Of a stretch of DNA of 64,000 bases, positions 1-9,273 are shown in pieces. This DNA is from Gracilaria domingensis (Eukaryota; Rhodophyta; Florideophyceae; Gracilariales; Gracilariaceae). The stretch spans positions 725,605-789,604 of the forward strand of contig VCMS01000001.1 of assembly GCA_022539475.1 (NCBI GenBank), in the 5' to 3' direction. A model generated the notes under the pieces. The model worked only from the letters and a program-made list of their open reading frames with translations, did not search any database and had not been told where the DNA came from. The translations under genes and the position numbers were made by a program. The stretch's first letter is position 1. Each line of letters starts with the position of its first letter.

Positions 1-3000
1 GAGGTACCGCAACTGTTTGTACAACCAAGCTTCACTGAACTTCCTTCTTGCAAGCCTCCCGTTGGGTCCTAACCCGACGTTTCTAGTCTCCTTCTTTCGT
101 GACCCATCTTCAGAGTCAATCACCATCTCACATGTGTAGTATTTGCGAACCCATTCACGTGATCTGAGCGAAATGACGTTATGGAGCTGGTAAGACGGAA
201 AGCGCATCCTACACTTCGCGCATTGTAGACCGGAGCTCTTGACGTCACCAGACGACTTGAACTGTGCACCAAGGAATTCCGTCTCCACACCGCACGAAGC
301 GCATGCAATCATCAAAGGGTCGACATCGCTGAACTTCTCGGCCGCAGAATGTGGTCCAAGAGCAGAGTAATCATTGTAACCATCAAGCTCATCATCCCTC
401 TTCTCAAATCGTCTCCCATCCAATCCTAAGGAAACGGCTACACGACTCGCCTCGATGCCCTCAATCGGATCACACAATCTGAGAATCGGCGGGAGAACCT
501 GGCTTTCCAAGTAATACTTCACATCAATGATAAGCTTCCCTTCCGAGGCTTTCACTTCATCCGGGTGGTACGCTCTGGAGGCTACACCAGAGGCAAAAGT
601 AGCTCCATCTGCCGAAGTGCATATGACGTATTTAATGTACTCTCCAGGCCGAATGGTTCGTTTCTCTCTCTTGATCATTCTCATGGCAACCGCGACATGT
701 GGGGTACTATGTCCTTCGGGATAGTCCTGTGGCCTTTTGTTCAAAGCTCTTGTAATGACATACTTTGATAAAGATACCTCATTGTTCTTAACGCGGGTTG
801 CGAGATTGCCGAGGTACGAAAGGATGTTGCCAACTGAATCGTCGATGTTCGCGCTTTGATTGTGGAAGATCTGATCGAGAAAATGGTCGGAGGCCTCATG
901 CGATAAGTCACACCAATCGTGCCTCACAAGATCAATTCCCTTCACTTCGCGAACGGTTTTGTCGGGCTTAGTTGGATCAACAACTTTCAGGGCAGCGTAT
1001 TTCTTCTTCCTTAGCAGTAGCATTTTCTTGTAAATCGCATCGATCTCGATTTCCAAGGTTCTATACTTCTTGTTGACATCCCTCTTGAGCTCAGTGCCAA
1101 GTTTTCGAACTTGTTCAATGCTTTCCATCCCGGTGTAAACGAACAGTGAATCAGTGTCGCCGTATATAACCTTCGCATTGAACGTATCTCGTGCGAGGTC
1201 GACAGTTTTCTGGAGCGTATCGCGTCCTTGTCGAGTGACCATCTCGGCCAACGGTTGCGCGTAGAAGCGCCCCCCTTCGAAACCTAGGCAACCATACAAA
1301 GAATTGGCTGTCAACTTGATTGCCAATTGTCGGATATTCAACTGCTGAGCTCGCAGAGTCTCCTTCCCAGCACGTTGCCTTTCCTCCTTCAAAAGTTTCT
1401 TGACCTGCTTCCGCTGCTCCACTAATCTTCGGAGAACTCTTGGTAATATGCCTTCTGGAATGCTGGGATTCGGAAGAGGCAGCATACTGTTTAAACCATT
1501 CTGAGCTCCAGAAATGTCATTCCCGGGCGCCAGAGCCACATCTCCGTTTCGGACGGGCCCATCTTGATTACGCTTCTCATCGAGGTGCAGAGTTGTGAAA
1601 CAGATGTTGAATTCTTGGATAATCGAAGGATACAAGGAGTTGAAATCGAGCTGGAGCACATATCGATCGTAGAGACCCCGCACTGGTTCCAGCACCAGGC
1701 CACCAGCATACTGTGGCTTTCTTCTCGCGCTTTTACCCTTCCCGGACTGCTTGCGGTCGTTTCCATTAGGTTTCAACGGTGCTGCACCGATATGACCGTT
1801 CTCATTCGCTCCTGGACCTCCGAACCCGTGATCGTTGAGAGTAGAATCAGCCTCCTTCTTTCTCTGCATAGCTTGTTCCCTTTCACGCATCTGAAGTACT
1901 TTCTCTCGTTCACCACGATTAAGCTTGTCCGGAATTAACAACTTAGCTCTAACATCACCGGCTGTTGCCGCGTTTCCTCCAACCTTCGAACCAATCAGCT
2001 TGAACTCATGGCACAAAAGATACTCGATGCGCTCAGCTCTGGATCCGCGTAGAGAATGCGACCAAAGATTGCCACTGATGCAGGTCAGTTGCTTGGTCAA
2101 AGGCAAAATACTAAGATATGCGGCAAGGCGACCAGAAGTCCTGGCCTCCATAACGCATTCCGAGACGAGTTGGCACAAAGATCCGGTCTTCTCAAATGCC
2201 CTCGAAACCTGAGAGACATCGACGCTGCCGCGTAGTATACGGTTCGAGGCTGCGGGGTTTGAACTAGCAAGTACAGTTTGAGACAAGGTCACCAAGGAGT
2301 AGTCCTTCTCTTTCGGAAGTAAGTCTTTTGCGTGCATGTGGGTGTCAACCATTAGTCGCCCTGCAACAACATCGTTCTTAAACCAGGAAGATATCTCATT
2401 GTTGGGTCGAATGACATTCGATAGGTTGCGCCTCTGAACCAGGCGACCAAAACGACTCCACTCACGACAGTGTTTCGCGTTCATGCGGGTGAGTAACACA
2501 TCAAGCCCGAAGCCCATTAGCCTATGGCCGATGATTACATCTGGGTCAAGCCGTAGGAGGCGAGTAAGAAAGTTGTTTAGAAGAGCGGATTCGCTGGTTA
2601 ACACGTCAACTCCACCACCGCGAGCAAGCACAGATCTAGCATGATCAGAAAACCCGAATGGAAGGCTCATGCCATCCGGCGGTCGAACCAAGACAAAATC
2701 TCTTGTACCGTGAGCACCTCCTGGTTCCAGAGCAACATCATGTAGGGGCCCGTTCAGGGGGACGTCACGAACGAAAACACCAGAGATCATGACTACTTCG
2801 TGTGCTCCTGTCTTGCTGTTTAGAACCGTCTTCGTACTCACACACAACGCGGACATGGGGGGTGGATCGTTCGTTGACAACTCAATGGGAACGAGTAAAT
2901 CATCAGGGGAAAGAACAGTAAGAGTAAACTTCGCATGAGAAACCTTAGCCTGTGACGGAACCGCATTTTTAAGTCGGATCCAGCCAGGACCACGGAGTTT

Positions 3001-4461
3001 CCGCTTCAGGCACAAGGCCTCCGCAGAGGATGTACGGGTCCCATACACGCGGCTGAAAGTCGCTCCAGAGGAATCTGGAGAGAGACGGTTAAGATTCTCA
3101 TACGGTATCTTCACCTTAAGGTAATCAGTGGGTTCGCGAGGTGCATGAGAGTCACCGAAAGGGCAAGAACGGACCACTTTCTTTGCCTTGAACTCTGCTG
3201 GCAAATTGGAACCTAAACGAATGGCTGCAGCACCAAGTCTTGCGCTTTTCTGTGATGTGTCACCGAGTACAATGCTTGAGACTTCGCCATATACATCTGG
3301 TATCATCTTAACTGGTTCACCGGTGCTTTGTCCATTCGGCGCAAGTTTCGTTTGACGCGGCAACACATATAGCACACGCTCCATCCCCTTAACCTGAACG
3401 CATACGCTGGCGAATTGTTTCGAATGGATTGAACCCAAAGGCACCTTCCCAAACAAATACAGATGTTCACCACCACCGACACGCATTTCATGCGCATCAG
3501 TCCAGAACATAAGCACGCTACCGTCCGAATCGCGAGCCATTGGAAGGTTAGCCTGTAGATGATTGGCAGCGACGGGAGGGGGACCCATTCGAACGGGGGC
3601 CATTCGTGGCGGTAGAGTCACTGGGGCGGCTTTCGTTGGAACAGGAGCACTCTTAGGAACGTGACTTGCCAGAGCGTTATGCTGCTCGCGTTTCTGGACA
3701 GCAGAATCTGCGACAGCGATGAGCATGTCTCCATCGATCGAATCGTCCATGGTCAGATTGGGCGGCGGGTTGGAAGTACTTTTCTCCTTCGGCTGGATCG
3801 GAGGCTTGGCGGATGCAGGCATGGGAGGTGGTTCATCGTATCGGTCCTGAACCGGCTGTTCGGCCTCGAAGGGAATGACATCGGCCATCATGGGCTCATG
3901 GTCAGGCTGCGGTGCAGGGGCGTCGAAAAGAAGGTCACCCACAGATTGATTGAAGGCCCGTTTCTTCTTCCTAGCGGCGCGAGCCGACTTAAGATGCCTA
4001 TCGAAATCTGCGTCCAGCATCGAAGTGTCCAACACACGAGATTCGGCATGATTGTCCGGCTCCTCCTTCTTCGGTGCACTTGTCTGCAAGGTATTGAAGA
4101 AAGCGGTGGGAACTCGCTTGGTGGGTGCAGTGTTCGCGCGACGAACACGCGGGGCATTGGTTCGCTTCCGATGCTGATCTCGCTTCGATTGGACAAGAGA
4201 CATTTCATCCTCCATTTCGAACTCCTGTTCCATGACATAGTCATCATCATGATGACTATTGGATGCGATGAAGTCGCGAGCTTCCTTTCGTTTCTGAGCG
4301 GCAATTGCGGCATAGGTAGCTTCATCAACGGTCTCATAGATGTCGGCTTCTTCTCGGACTTGATAATCCGCGGTTCGCGTCTTTCCGCTGGCCTTGCGTG
4401 CAGCCAGATCAGCAATAGCCGATTGCACGCTATTGCTCAAGCCGCGCGTAGAGCGACGCAT
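1..4461 (-). CDS. POLA1: DNA polymerase alpha catalytic subunit (partial, C-terminus beyond window edge)
   Basis: This is an uninterrupted minus-strand frame of 1487 codons from ATG at 4461 to the window edge, with no stop. It is a family-B replicative polymerase, the subunit that works with primase to start Okazaki fragments in the nucleus. Motif A (DFNSLYPSIIQEFN) lies near residue 939, motif B (KLTANSLYGCLGF) near 1055 and motif C (YGDTDSLF) near 1102. The first C-terminal zinc module (CASC...CAKC) is at about 215-305 bp. The second zinc/iron-sulphur cysteine module should lie left of base 1, so roughly 100-150 residues are missing. The N-terminal 300 residues are charged and poorly conserved, as usual for the family. 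The exonuclease-like region lacks an obvious DIE motif, as expected for Pol alpha. No intron is visible, and no in-frame ATG lies upstream of 4461. The plus-strand frames here are shadows. Confidence 0.96.
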   Translation of the reverse strand, partial: MRRSTRGLSNSVQSAIADLAARKASGKTRTADYQVREEADIYETVDEATYAAIAAQKRKEARDFIASNSHHDDDYVMEQEFEMEDEMSLVQSKRDQHRKRTNAPRVRRANTAPTKRVPTAFFNTLQTSAPKKEEPDNHAESRVLDTSMLDADFDRHLKSARAARKKKRAFNQSVGDLLFDAPAPQPDHEPMMADVIPFEAEQPVQDRYDEPPPMPASAKPPIQPKEKSTSNPPPNLTMDDSIDGDMLIAVADSAVQKREQHNALASHVPKSAPVPTKAAPVTLPPRMAPVRMGPPPVAANHLQANLPMARDSDGSVLMFWTDAHEMRVGGGEHLYLFGKVPLGSIHSKQFASVCVQVKGMERVLYVLPRQTKLAPNGQSTGEPVKMIPDVYGEVSSIVLGDTSQKSARLGAAAIRLGSNLPAEFKAKKVVRSCPFGDSHAPREPTDYLKVKIPYENLNRLSPDSSGATFSRVYGTRTSSAEALCLKRKLRGPGWIRLKNAVPSQAKVSHAKFTLTVLSPDDLLVPIELSTNDPPPMSALCVSTKTVLNSKTGAHEVVMISGVFVRDVPLNGPLHDVALEPGGAHGTRDFVLVRPPDGMSLPFGFSDHARSVLARGGGVDVLTSESALLNNFLTRLLRLDPDVIIGHRLMGFGLDVLLTRMNAKHCREWSRFGRLVQRRNLSNVIRPNNEISSWFKNDVVAGRLMVDTHMHAKDLLPKEKDYSLVTLSQTVLASSNPAASNRILRGSVDVSQVSRAFEKTGSLCQLVSECVMEARTSGRLAAYLSILPLTKQLTCISGNLWSHSLRGSRAERIEYLLCHEFKLIGSKVGGNAATAGDVRAKLLIPDKLNRGEREKVLQMREREQAMQRKKEADSTLNDHGFGGPGANENGHIGAAPLKPNGNDRKQSGKGKSARRKPQYAGGLVLEPVRGLYDRYVLQLDFNSLYPSIIQEFNICFTTLHLDEKRNQDGPVRNGDVALAPGNDISGAQNGLNSMLPLPNPSIPEGILPRVLRRLVEQRKQVKKLLKEERQRAGKETLRAQQLNIRQLAIKLTANSLYGCLGFEGGRFYAQPLAEMVTRQGRDTLQKTVDLARDTFNAKVIYGDTDSLFVYTGMESIEQVRKLGTELKRDVNKKYRTLEIEIDAIYKKMLLLRKKKYAALKVVDPTKPDKTVREVKGIDLVRHDWCDLSHEASDHFLDQIFHNQSANIDDSVGNILSYLGNLATRVKNNEVSLSKYVITRALNKRPQDYPEGHSTPHVAVAMRMIKREKRTIRPGEYIKYVICTSADGATFASGVASRAYHPDEVKASEGKLIIDVKYYLESQVLPPILRLCDPIEGIEASRVAVSLGLDGRRFEKRDDELDGYNDYSALGPHSAAEKFSDVDPLMIACASCGVETEFLGAQFKSSGDVKSSGLQCAKCRMRFPSYQLHNVISLRSREWVRKYYTCEMVIDSEDGSRKKETRNVGLGPNGRLARRKFSEAWLYKQLRYL

Positions 4462-4660
4462 CGTGAGAGGATGAAGATGGCGAGCTCGATGGGTAAGTTG
4501 CAGAGGATCAGGGGCGATGAGGGAGGTGGAGAGAGGAGACAATTGACCCAGGGGCGCATTGGATGAGGAACAGAGGTGGTGAACGGTTGTGCAATACAAA
4601 AGGTCAAAAGCGCACCAATACAGGTTTGGCTCGACACACCGTTTCGGTTTCGGCGGTGGT

Positions 4661-4759
4661 GCGCCAAAAAGGCCTGACTTCGCTTGTACTCAATGCTTGC
4701 CTCGTGGTCCACGAGGCAGGCAAGCATTGAGTACAAGCGAAGTCAAGAATTTTTGGCGC
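4661..4759. repeat. long near-perfect palindrome (cruciform/hairpin)
   Basis: The left arm 4675-4707 pairs with the right arm 4709-4745. The right arm carries one extra copy of a 4-base unit (GGCA/TGCC). The pairing resumes further out at 4661-4670 with 4750-4759 (GCGCCAAAAA and its complement). It lies 200 bp upstream of the Pol alpha start and downstream of the bL31 gene. There is essentially no loop. It could be a foldback element, a recombination hotspot or a small-RNA precursor; no coding content is supported. Confidence 0.9.
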
Positions 4760-5037
4760 CAAATTCAAAAATTGAAAGACGCAACATGTGTTCGCGGTGC
4801 GATCCAGCGATGCTCGTAAGTCCTTTCCATCCGCCTGACATGTTTGTTCATGGAGGCCGAATAGTTTTGCAAGATACGTTCCAAAACGTTTTCAACGCAA
4901 GACAGAAACATTGTTTCAGCAACGACTGTGAGGCCAGCCCAATATCGTTTACATAAAGCATGCAGTTTACATGTTAGCGCACACTCTTCCTACCATACTT
5001 CCAAACAAAACGAGAGCAACAGCCGCGTGACCCGCGA

Positions 5038-5268
5038 CTACGAGTCACCAAACTTGTTTTCGAACGCGGCTCGACGACCAGCCTTCTTCTTGTTCTCGTT
5101 CTGCACACCGGTGAAGTTTTCGTGCGTCAGATAATCCAGTTCCAAGAACTTGGTAGTCATATCCAGAGTTGGGTATGGCCGTTGCCAAGGTTGTTGAGTA
5201 AGAACGCTAGCACCGTTTGTGAGCACAATACGCACCCGGTGCATCATGGGATGAATTCCAGGCTTCAT
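5038..5268 (-). CDS. Mitochondrial-type 50S ribosomal protein bL31 (zinc-free form)
   Basis: This is a 76-residue protein beginning MKPGIHP, the signature start of bL31. It goes on to a beta-strand segment (RVRIVLTNGAS), the HENFTG turn that corresponds to HPFWTG in bacterial L31, and a basic tail ending GRRAAFENKFG. The last part matches the conserved GR..KF.KKFG end of the family. There is no CxxC pair, so it is the zinc-independent type. Red algal plastids usually encode their own rpl31, so a nuclear copy resembling the alphaproteobacterial form most likely serves the mitochondrial ribosome (inference). No separate targeting extension is seen. It lies 577 bp upstream of Pol alpha on the same strand. 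Its short length leaves some uncertainty. Confidence 0.75.
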   Translation of the reverse strand: MKPGIHPMMHRVRIVLTNGASVLTQQPWQRPYPTLDMTTKFLELDYLTHENFTGVQNENKKKAGRRAAFENKFGDS

Positions 5269-5916
5269 GATCGCAAAAGCTCACTCCTAACAAAATTCAT
5301 CAAAACGAGTGACAATTGGTTAGTTGATTTGCAAATGGCCGAAGAGGTAATCAACATCCTGTGCAACGCTCGGGGGAAAGAAGATAAAAACAGCTTTTCT
5401 CGTCACGGGTTTGATCCGAGAGATTCCTACATGTAGCGGTTGAGATTTCGTCATCGCGGCACCTGGAAGACGTGGTAAACATGGGACGAACGTCTGAACT
5501 TACCTCAAAATGAATCGGCTTGTGAGTGTCGCGGGCACCGAGTTCGTCCCACGCTCAGATCCAACGGCGGCGGCTACGCCAACAGGAAAGTCATCTTTTC
5601 TGTCGGGGCCCCGACTTGGGGCCGAAGCAATCTGTGTAGTACAGTGTGTACGTGTACCGTTTTGCTGTACGCGTGTTCAACTTGGGTTTCAGAAGTCGAA
5701 GCCTGCATCTCTGATCTCGTTCGTCGTCAAACACTCTTTGTCTACGGAGGTAAAGATTCTCAAAGAGAACGACACAACTATCTATCTATAAAGGGTAGGA
5801 GGGATGCAGCACCCTGTTCCAACGCCATTCATGCAAAGATTCTGGAGAGATGACTTCCACCCGCGAGTCTGGCATTGACACTCTCAAGTGCGTTCCCTTT
5901 CGTCAGCACACGGTTC
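5269..5916. other. intergenic, no gene recognised
   Basis: This stretch separates the bL31 start from the DJ-1 stop. It has short open frames only, none with recognisable residues or paralogues in the window. No repeat or RNA gene was seen. Confidence 0.5.
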
Positions 5917-6579
5917 TCAATCGCGAGCAACCAGCATAGCGCCAGCTATCTTGTCTGCCTTCTCCTTGTCATACAACGCCTCGACAATCATGAGCGCCCA
6001 CTTAATAGCCGTCCCAGGTCCAGTTGCCGTTATATATTGCCCATTTTTGCCTACCACGACATCACCCTTTTCAGCTTTCTTCACCATTTGTCTGAACCCA
6101 TCAGCCGGATAACACGTAGCCTCCACTCCGTCTAGCAAGCCGTGAGAGCCAAGTACAACAGCCGGAGACGCGCACACAGCAGCAATGAAACCCCCACTGT
6201 CAGCAGCGTCCTTGAGCATTGTCTTGAGCTTGTCTGAGTCTCGCAATCGTTCAGCACCCGGCATACCACCTGGCAGTGCAATGCAGTCATAGGGAGGGGC
6301 TGCATTCTCGATAAGAATATCAGCTTCATACTTCATGCCGCGGGACATTTCAACAGTGAGCGAAGACTCCACAGACGCCAACGTCACATCGGCGTCTGCT
6401 CGGCGCAGAGTATCCACCACTGCCGCCGTTTCGATTTCTTCCGAACCGGTACCTATTGTCACCAGCACGCGACGGGGACCGGTGGTAGTCATTTGTGGTC
6501 GACCGTTTGTTCGGGGAACACGAGGGTGTCGGATCTTTATGGGGCTCGGTGCCAAGAATGCCGGCTCGCTGCTTGCCAT
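5917..6579 (-). CDS. DJ-1/PfpI family protein (PARK7-like)
   Basis: This is a 220-residue protein of the DJ-1/ThiJ/PfpI superfamily. These are small flavodoxin-fold proteins with roles in oxidative-stress response and glyoxal/protein deglycation. The conserved glutamate is in GSEEIE (E48). The nucleophile elbow is FIAAVCASPAVVL, with the redox-active cysteine at C136. The strand PYDCIALPGGMPGAE and the GPGTA helix start are also typical. Length and motif spacing match human DJ-1 once the N-terminal 30 residues are set aside. That extension (basic, Pro/Ser-rich) could be an organelle targeting peptide; alternatively translation may start at M30. The gene is intronless and complete. Confidence 0.93.
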   Translation of the reverse strand: MASSEPAFLAPSPIKIRHPRVPRTNGRPQMTTTGPRRVLVTIGTGSEEIETAAVVDTLRRADADVTLASVESSLTVEMSRGMKYEADILIENAAPPYDCIALPGGMPGAERLRDSDKLKTMLKDAADSGGFIAAVCASPAVVLGSHGLLDGVEATCYPADGFRQMVKKAEKGDVVVGKNGQYITATGPGTAIKWALMIVEALYDKEKADKIAGAMLVARD

Positions 6580-7543
6580 GATCGCTCCTGATGAGAAAAG
6601 ACCGACCGTACCCGGAAGAGTTTCTTTTGACGGATCACATGCAGTATGCGTCTTTTCTGCCGTGGAGCTTCAGGATGGTATGAATAGCCTCCAGGAGTCG
6701 AAGGATACCAGAGCACAAAAAGGCTACTAATTGCAGCTAACTACATGAAATCGGCGGCGCGCACTGTTGCCCAGTGGGCGCCAACCACTTCTCGGGCACC
6801 AGACCAAGATCATCTTGAGATGATCTCAAGTTGAGATTCTCAACATGCGATTCGTTCCAGCAACACTTGGCGATACGGACAGCAATTATTGCAGTGGGGA
6901 TCGGCCCGCTGTGGATTCCACAGTGTGGAACGACCCATAGCATCTCTGATCTGTTCGTTTTCTCTCTCGCAGGATGAACGAGTTTTTAATGAGTGGACTC
7001 TCGCTTATGTTGCGATCGCTGAAGATCGCATGAACATCACGTTCACGATCATCATCATGTTGATGTTCGTTTTGAACAAAGATTGCTCACTTCATCAGAT
7101 TCATTATCTAAATGCCTTCGCAGAGAAAGAGCTTCCCATCATGCGAATCTGAGTCGCTAAAGATCAAACCCTGGATCAATCCGTTCGGAGCTCACTTTCA
7201 TTTCCGACTTCCCCAGCCATTTTGCACTAGATACACCCCCTAAGCTGAGTGACAATAACACTGTTGGCTGCCATTTGATACCCGCGCTGATGCTCTCCAG
7301 AGTATCCTTTTCATAGTTACGGACGTCAGAGTTCCATGACTGACTCTGGAGTTTCACCTTCATGACAGTGGTCACTAATGCATTGTATATTGCAGGACAC
7401 GAAATGTCTCGCGGACTCCACGCAGCATATTGCAAGCTTCTTGTGAGGACTGCGGTCCATCGGCCATAGTTGAGGCTGTGATTCAAATTCGTGAGTACGA
7501 GTACGCGTGCGTATATTTCATATTATTCGGCACGGTACGAAGT

Positions 7544-7594
7544 AGAATAAATGGTTGCTCGGATCGTTGAACGATCCGAGCAACCATTTATTCT
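7544..7594. repeat. perfect 25-bp inverted repeat with 1-base loop
   Basis: Arms 7544-7568 and 7570-7594 are exact reverse complements with only base 7569 between them. The sequence is unique in the window. It lies in non-coding DNA with no adjacent gene end that would explain it as a terminator. Confidence 0.95.
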
Positions 7595-8729
7595 TTATTG
7601 GAGACAGAAGAGGTCATTGACGTATTGTTAACTGTTTGTAAAGGCGCATCAGTGCTCATACGAAGGTGCGAGAGATGCGTCAGATGCAAGAAAGATCATG
7701 AAGAGCTCGTGGTTTTTGAACGTAAATTTGTATCGATGCCCCCGAGTCACGGCTACGCATCAGCTACATGACTTTTTCATGAAGCCTTTTTCCCACGCCG
7801 TACGGAGTTTGCAAGCGACAACTGCAATATACAACGTTTCAAAATCGGAGTCTGCCAGAGTAGATATCTAGTAGTGGCACGTTAAATGGACTGTATTGTT
7901 ACGCAGGCAAAGCATTCCGTCTCTCAAGGTTTTTCAGTTTGCGTTAGGATTCCACAGCTGCCTTCTCAGACTCGACTCGAGTTTGTCATTGTCACAAGAT
8001 GAAACGATATATCATAACATCGCGTGAGTATGCCTACAAAAGTGAGACCAACGTTTTCCTTCTAGGAAGTGCCTTACCGTGTTTACATCCTCGGGGAAGA
8101 AGGGCATGAAGGTGATTTGTAGAAAGTAAAGGTTCAACTCTCAGTTTTTGGGGAGTGTTTATAAATGTTCCCAAAGTTATGCAACCTTCTGAAAGAGAAG
8201 AAGCCACAGACATCCTTTTGACTCGTACACTCCCCAAATCATTATGATTCCCACATCACACAATTCTCACGTCTGATGTGACTAGGTTCTTTTCTTTTCA
8301 GAACGTCACACACGAGATCATATCTTGCAAGACGAAAAATCCCTTCCTCGCGCTTGGTCTTGCTTGAAGACAGCCGCACGATATACATCTTGTTCGGTTC
8401 GTGTCATTGTCCGAAGGTAGAATATTGTTCCCTTCATACACGCGAGTCATTCTCCACTGTACACCTGTTTTCCATCATTCGAGATCAGAGAAGTATCATG
8501 CGTAGCTGTCAATATTGGACACATGTTCGGGTTCCTTTGTGCTGCCGTTTTTTGGCCCTATTCCTCTGGATCGGAATGTCAATCACTACTAGCTTTCTTT
8601 CTGTCCCTCGCAGATTATTACTGGTGCGCCGAAGAATGGCACAGAGAGAGAGAAGTCATTGTAACCCATCATCTCATGAGAAACACGTGAATTGTAGGTA
8701 CTTCAGATATCTTCTTTGTTTCGGATTAT

Positions 8730-8790
8730 AGGGTAGTTTAGCAATAAGAAACTACTCGTATCGAGTAGTTTCTTGTTGCTAAACTACCCT
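8730..8790. repeat. near-perfect 30-bp inverted repeat
   Basis: This is a 61-bp near-perfect palindrome, with arms of about 30 bp meeting at the centre and a single transition mismatch (T/C). It is unrelated in sequence to the hairpin at 7544. It lies 214 bp before the piggyBac-like element. Confidence 0.93.
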
Positions 8791-9007
8791 TGGTACCAGC
8801 CTTGTTGTAGTAACTACAAAGGTTATGCTTATATGATAGAAGTTATATCCTTGACGGGTGGATAAAGTAATTATTAGAGCAGAAATATCTTATCTCTTAG
8901 ACGTTAATATTATTCCGCTGCACACAATTCTGCAATGTTCATTGCAACAGAAACAAGGTCTGACATAAAATCTACGGGGTGTAAGCCATCAAAAGCGAGC
9001 TTTTTAT

Positions 9008-9145
9008 CCCCATGCCCGCTGCGTGATCGAAATTGCGCACGCAGGGCAGAGTGATTTTACGCCAAAATGCGTGAATCGCTCTAGGATGCGTGAGCAGCAC
9101 TCTACAGGAGCGTGAACTTCACGCTGCTGTAGAGTGAGCTCACGC
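9008..9145 (+). repeat. left terminal inverted repeat
   Basis: This 138-bp repeat is the reverse complement of 13368-13505 apart from about four mismatches, three of them clustered near its middle. The inner third is itself a near-palindrome (CACTCTACAGGAGCGTGAAC and its complement arm), so each end can fold into a hairpin. Such subterminal structure may hold transposase binding sites. Confidence 0.93.
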
Positions 9146-9273
9146 ACCTTCCTAGTTGCGCACGCACACTGTTTGCTGCCAAACGGAAAGCAGCCTGCCG
9201 TTATCTCTCGTCTCGAGACATAAGACACAAACCAGGACTCCACATCCTTCTTTGAGAGTCACTCGCAGTGTCG

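Larger units (their letters stand above)
6580..9003. other. intergenic region rich in palindromes
   Basis: No coding frame with recognisable content is found in these 2.4 kb between the DJ-1 start and the piggyBac-like transposon. Small overlapping palindromes cluster at 6.81-6.94 kb. Two long hairpins (7544-7594 and 8730-8790) are described separately. Confidence 0.6.

Noticed and set aside
3661-4566. 301-codon plus-strand frame
   Set aside because: It is antisense to the N-terminal part of Pol alpha, with Ser/Arg/Gly-rich composition and no motif.
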